A stretch of 64,000 nucleotides of DNA. Origin: Amia ocellicauda. Its lineage: Eukaryota > Chordata > Actinopteri > Amiiformes > Amiidae. Below, piece after piece: positions 59,776 to 64,000 of this stretch. A program made the position numbers and the translations under genes. The stretch lies in assembly GCF_036373705.1 (NCBI RefSeq), contig NC_089856.1, positions 14,290,501 to 14,354,500 on the forward strand. The letters run 5' to 3'. The notes under the pieces are model-generated. The model had not been told where the DNA came from, did no database searches, and saw nothing but the letters and a program-made list of their open reading frames with translations. The first letter of the stretch is position 1, and the number at the start of each line of letters is the position of its first letter.

Positions 59776-61640
59776 GTGTTTGTGGGGGGGCATAAATTGT
59801 ATCACTCCCCCTCCTTTCTCTCACTCTCTCTCTCTGTCTCCTTTTCTCACCCATGCCTATCCTTCTCTTCCTTTTCTCCCTCATTTCCATTTCCCTCTGT
59901 GCCCTTCTCTCATCCCCTATTCCATCTCCTCCTTTCCTATCCCTCTGCATTTTCTTCACCCTCCTCCGCCTCCTTTATCTCTTTTCCTATTTCTCCTTTT
60001 CCCTCCCTCCCTTCTCTCATTCTCTCCTCCCTCACTTCCCCCTGGTCTCTCTTCATCCTTTTTTTCTTCCCTCCTCTTTCTCTCCTTTCTTCCCTTTCCT
60101 CTATGTTTCTCTCCCTCCCACCCTATCTCCTTCTCTCCCTTCTCTCTCTCTCTATCTGTTTATCTCTCCCTCCCTCTCTCTCTATTCCTTCTCTATTTTT
60201 GTCAGAAACAATCACTGGATTTTCCGTGTGAATGCCCATCTCTGTCGCAGTCAGAGAGATGCGGGGAGAAGAAAAGAGGGAGGAGGGGGAGAGAGAGAGA
60301 GGAAGAAATAGAAAAAATGAGAGGAAGCAAAGGAGGTGTTTGCAAAAGAACAGGATATCTGTGACATGGAGGAAGAATAGAGAAACAAAAGGACAAGACA
60401 AACAGACACCTTGCCTCTGAAATCCTTCATATTACTGTAAACAAAAAAATATGTATTGTTTTATGTAACAAATTCCACTGAGCAACTGAGCTACTGAACA
60501 CACTGCAGCACTGAGAGTCTAAGCTACTGAACACACTGCAGCACTGAGAGTCTAAGCTACTGAACACACTGCAGCACTGAGAGTCTAAGCTACTGAACAC
60601 ACTGCAGCACTGAGAGTCTAAGCTACTGAACACACTGCAGCATTGAAACACTGAGCCACTGAACACACTGCAGCCCCTGAGCACACTGTGGCCCAGTCTT
60701 GGCCTCTGCTTGTCTCTGGGTGCATGAAGCTGCTTGAGAGAACGCTAAATAATACATATTGATATACACATTTCATTTATTCCTTAGCACAGTCTTAAAA
60801 TAACATCAGAGCGGTCTGCAGGGAGAACAAGAGGGATAGAGGGAGGGAGAAAGAGAGAGGGTGGAAGGGATGGAGAGAGAGAGAGAGAAAGAGGGTGTAG
60901 AAAATCTCCCCTCCAGTTGTCTTCACTCAAACAATTTCTGACACCCAGATACTCACACACACACAGATGAGCATATGCACACAGAGCCAGGCACATGCAC
61001 GTACATAGAGAGGCACACATGTAAGATGCACACACTCACACAGACAAGCTCTTAGACCATCCCAGCTTATCCTTTGCACGAATAGGGAACATGCTGTTCA
61101 GAGTGTTGCTGCTCATTGCATGGGAACTGGCCTCCTTGATCAGCACTCTCAGTTCCTAATTAAGCGAGTGGAATTCCCCAGGTCCAGCGAGGGGCAGTGT
61201 TTGTGTAATTGGAGGGGGGAGCAGCTCACAGCTTCACAGCAGCCCCCACCCCAACTCCAGATTCTGACCATCATTGTGAAAACATGAGTCCATTGTGCAG
61301 TGCAGCAGAGTCCCATGCCAAGACAGGGGTGAGACATTCCCCCTATGAGGAGTTTCAGGATGTTGTGCAGGATCAGCTGGGGTGAGAGAGCATGTGTGGG
61401 TTGGGAGGTGGGTATTTTTCTGTATTTAGTTTAATTTTGTCTAAACAGTACAGGGTTGGATTTTTAAGCAGTCTGTGGTGGGTCAGTCATTGAGTGTGTG
61501 TCTCAGTCAGTCAGTGTGTGGGTCATTGGGGTTAGTCTGCAGTGGGAATAGCCTCTGGCACATCGAAGTCAACAATTAATCTCACAGTCTGTCAATCAAC
61601 CATCAGTCACTGCAGCCTGGATCACTCAGACTGATGCTAT
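59776..61640. other. Intergenic DNA: pyrimidine tract, minisatellite and a candidate regulatory block
   Basis: A 370-bp CT-rich tract (59.81-60.19 kb), then purine-rich DNA (60.26-60.33 kb), the 33-bp minisatellite, and GA/CA tracts (60.83-61.05 kb). A unique block at 61.06-61.25 kb contains TTCCTAATTAAGCGAGTGGA and TTTGTGTAATTGGAGG, homeodomain-type cores that could be regulatory. No exon. Confidence 0.45.
60480..60695. repeat. 33-bp minisatellite
   Basis: Four near-perfect copies beginning GCTACTGAACACACTGCAGC (60490, 60523, ...) are followed by degenerate copies to about 60695. The period is a multiple of three, so it gives an open repeat frame (SVFSSLDSQCC) on the minus strand that is not a gene. 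Confidence 0.93.
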
Positions 61641-61641
61641 C

Positions 61642-61748
61642 AGTGTTAATGTACTATAGTGTCCAGTCACTTAGTGTTAATGTACTGTAGTGTCCAGTCA
61701 CTCAGTGTTAATGTACTGTAGTGTCCAGTCACTCAGTGTTGATGTCAC
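61642..61748 (+). repeat. 31-bp minisatellite, left segment
   Basis: Copies of AGTGTTAATGTACTGTAGTG plus TCCAGTCACTC start at 61642, 61673 and 61704, and a fourth breaks off in GTTGATGT where a CR1-like LINE begins. Further copies lie at 63063-63098 and 63785-63830, on the far sides of two retroelement insertions. Confidence 0.88.
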
Positions 61749-63062
61749 GAAATTACAGACCAATCAGTCTCACCTGCATTACTTGTAAAATGTTGGAAAC
61801 AATTATTAGACAGAAAATAGAGGAGCATCTTAATGAAAACCATATTCTTGGAGATAGTTAAGATGGGTTTAGACGAGGCAGGTCATGTCTCACTAATCTA
61901 TTCGAGTTTTTTGAACATGCAACTGCAACTGTAGATCAGGTGAAAGCATATGATATGAAAACTTTGATACGGTTCCACACCAAAGACTGATCCTAAAATT
62001 AGAAGCTGTAGGCATTGAGGTAAGTAGATGGATTATGAACTGGTTGATGTATAGGAAACAGAGGGTTTTGATAAAAGGAGTTGCTTCTAACTGAAGTGAG
62101 GTTGTTAGTGGAGTTCCACAGGGATCAGTACTAGGGCCTTTGTTTTTTCTAATCTTTATTAATGATCTGGACTCTAATATAGTTAGCAAACTTGTCAAAT
62201 TTGCAGATGATACTAAAATAGGTGGCTAAGAGATACAATCTCAGCAGCACAGGCTATTCAAAGGGACGTAGATAATATTCAGTTGTGGGCCGACACCTGG
62301 CAGATGAAATTCAATTTGGACAAGTGCAAGGTATTACATGCAGGTAACAAAAATGTCCACTATAATTACACTATGGGAGAAACAGAACTGGAAGAAGTAA
62401 CGCATGAGAAAGACCTAGTGGTCTATGTGGACTCCTCACTCTCCACGTCCAAACAATGTGGGTAAGCAATAAAAAAGGCAAACAAAATGCTAGGGAATAT
62501 TGTCAAAAGTGTAGAATTTAAAACAAGGACAGTAATGTTCAGACTGTACAATGAACTAGTTAGAGCTCATCTGGATACTGTGTACAGTACTGGGCACCAC
62601 ACTTCAAGAAAGAAATCGCTGCTCTAGAGGCAGTTCATAGGAGAGCAACCAGACTTATCCCAGGTCTGAAGGGAATGTCCTACTGAGAGACTGAGGGAAC
62701 TAAACCTTTTCACCCTGGAACAGAGGAGACTACATGGGGACTTGATTCAGGTCTTCAAAATCATGAAAGGCATTGATCACATCAAACCAGAGGAGCTTTT
62801 CCAGATCAGCAGGGACACATGCACCCGGGGACACAAATGGAAATTGGGCTTCAAGGCATTCAAGACAGAAAACAGGAGACACTTCTTCACACAGAGAGTC
62901 GTCACAATCTGGAACAAACTCCCCAGTGATGTGGTTGAAGCTGAAAATTTAGGAACATTTAAAAATAGACTGGATAGGATCCTTGGATCACTTAAATACC
63001 AATGGACACCAAACGAGCACGATGGGTCGAGTGGCCTCCTCTCGTTTGTAAACTTTCTTATG
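61749..63062 (+). mobile_element. CR1-like LINE, 5'-truncated second copy
   Basis: It begins inside the RT domain (GAAATTACAGACCAATCAGTC) and runs to the same TTTCTTATG end as the copy at 1-3460, in opposite orientation. RT motifs are present but broken by several stops and small deletions ([24 protein letters not shown]). The segment 62283-62465 (WADTWQMKFNLDKCKVLHAGN) and the tail 62742-62994 are open. A GATGT direct repeat on both sides may be its target duplication. Confidence 0.9.
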
Positions 63063-63096
63063 ATGTACTGCAGTGTCAAGTTAGTCAGTCAGTGTT

Positions 63097-63784
63097 AATC
63101 AATCAATCAATTTGTATTTGTATAGCACTCTTCGCAGGGTAGCCACAGAGCACTTTACAGACTGGTAAACATACAACAACTGTACAGCAAAATAAAATAC
63201 ATAAATGACAGAATAAAGTAAAAATAAAAATAGACCATTAACAGTTTAAGTGATCTAAAATTAAATAAATAAACCATTAGGCACGGAGGAGAGAAAAACA
63301 AAAAACTCCTATGGATGGCATGTAGGAGAAAATAAATCTCTGGGGGTCCACGGCTTAAGGTTTAGGCCTAATGGTTGCATTCCCTCCAGGCAGTATAGTT
63401 GTTACAGCAGCAAGGAGATCAGAAAGTTCTTAATCGGTGCTGCTGGCTATAGTCTTTGCTCTAGTGGGGGCCTCTCGCTGGCCCTCAGGGGTGGGGGGTT
63501 GGATCATCAACAGCCGTTGGGTGGCGATGGCTCGTCAGACCTTGGGGTGTGGGTGCCTTGTTAGCCTTCCGTATTGGGGTGGGTTGTGCTTCACCGGGCT
63601 TCCACAGTGGGGGACGGGGTGCCACATCGGACCCTTAGAGGGGGCTATTGCTGGAAGACAAAAAGACAGTTTTTTTACTGGTCATACAATGCAGGACATC
63701 TTCAAAAACAGTTGTGCATTGCATGTCCATGGCACACTGGTGGCATTATGTGCTAGAAAAACAGAGACTAAACAGTCTTCAGCC
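63097..63784 (-). mobile_element. SINE-like retroelement, longer copy of the 33.3-kb family
   Basis: Begins with (AATC)n and shares the ordered blocks GGGTAGCCACAGAG, AAACATACAACAAC, AAATAGACC, AAATAAACCATTAGGC and GAGAGAAAAACAAAAAACTCC with the shorter copy. It extends a further 450 bp through GC-rich DNA (GGTGGCGATGGCTCG, TGTGCTTCACCGGGCTTCC). It is flanked by copies of the 31-bp minisatellite. The extra length may include a second unrelated repeat. Confidence 0.6.
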
Positions 63785-64000
63785 GTGATGTATGTACTGT
63801 AGTGTCTAGTCAGTCAGTGTTAGTGTCAGTGCGGCGGGATTGTCAGCTGAGTTGGGAGGGGGGTGCAGAACAATTTGTACTGAAAGAGTGTGGTTAATTG
63901 CACTATACTTACTGATTAATCTGTAGATTTATTTGTATTTCTTTATAGAATAAAGATTTGGAGGTTTGACTAAAGAATAAAGATAAAATAATTGAAAATT

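Noticed and set aside
60427-60684. Minus-strand frame with SVFSSLDSQCC repeats
   Set aside because: It is a translation of the 33-bp minisatellite; the period is a multiple of three, so it stays open by chance.
60480-61748. Possible CRISPR array from regular repeats of about 31-33 bp
   Set aside because: The repeats are head-to-tail without unique spacers, in a vertebrate genome; they are minisatellites.

Overview
This is vertebrate nuclear DNA, almost certainly from a ray-finned fish. The evidence is multi-exon genes with GT-AG introns, long CA, GA/CT, AT and ATT microsatellites, CR1-like LINEs, Tc1/mariner and hAT DNA elements, and SINE-like tails typical of fish. Introns in the coding genes are mostly short (75 bp to 0.6 kb). 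I cannot name the species; the abundant CR1-type LINE would fit a non-teleost or early-branching lineage, but that is a guess. Nothing bacterial or phage-like is present.

Layout, left to right. (1) 1-3.46 kb: a nearly full-length, degenerate CR1-like LINE on the minus strand, lying in an intron of the next gene. (2) 3.5-5.9 kb, plus: the last nine coding exons (331 codons) of muscle-type phosphofructokinase (pfkm). (3) 7.7-13.9 kb, plus: a complete nine-exon endou gene (383 aa; signal peptide, two somatomedin-B domains, XendoU nuclease domain). Its seventh intron is a triplet-repeat tract split by two DNA transposons. (4) 14-24 kb: intergenic DNA with GC-rich islands and a 1.6-kb Tc1-like element of DD38E spacing. 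(5) 24.2-30.4 kb (3' UTR possibly to 32.9 kb), plus: neurod4, with a predicted non-coding first exon, a 4.55-kb intron and a single coding exon (422 aa). (6) 33.8-35.4 kb: a second Tc1-like element carrying a nested SINE-like insertion. (7) 40.7-41.9 kb, minus: a complete four-exon survivin-type gene (154 aa) with a CDE/CHR cell-cycle promoter motif. (8) 43.5-45.9 kb: a 2.4-kb mariner/IS630-type element. (9) 46-64 kb: no complete gene; LINE 3' ends, microsatellites, two minisatellites, scattered GC-rich homeobox-motif islands, and one possible first coding exon at 53.9 kb. A second CR1 copy, in the opposite orientation to the first, lies at 61.7-63.1 kb inside a 31-bp minisatellite.

The genes do not form an operon-like unit. 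PFKM, ENDOU and NEUROD4 all map to human 12q13 (known synteny), so the block looks like ancestral linkage. Human BIRC5 is on another chromosome, so the survivin here is probably the second fish/amphibian paralogue (birc5.2/b type). The GC-rich islands around neurod4 are plausible regulatory elements, but this rests on base composition and motifs only.

I did not find a convincing new biological system. The most unusual items are the 35-bp minisatellite that has copied a pfkm splice donor, the nested DNA elements in the endou intron, the His-Pro expansion in NeuroD4, the survivin paralogue with a CDE/CHR motif, and the orphan first exon at 53.9 kb.
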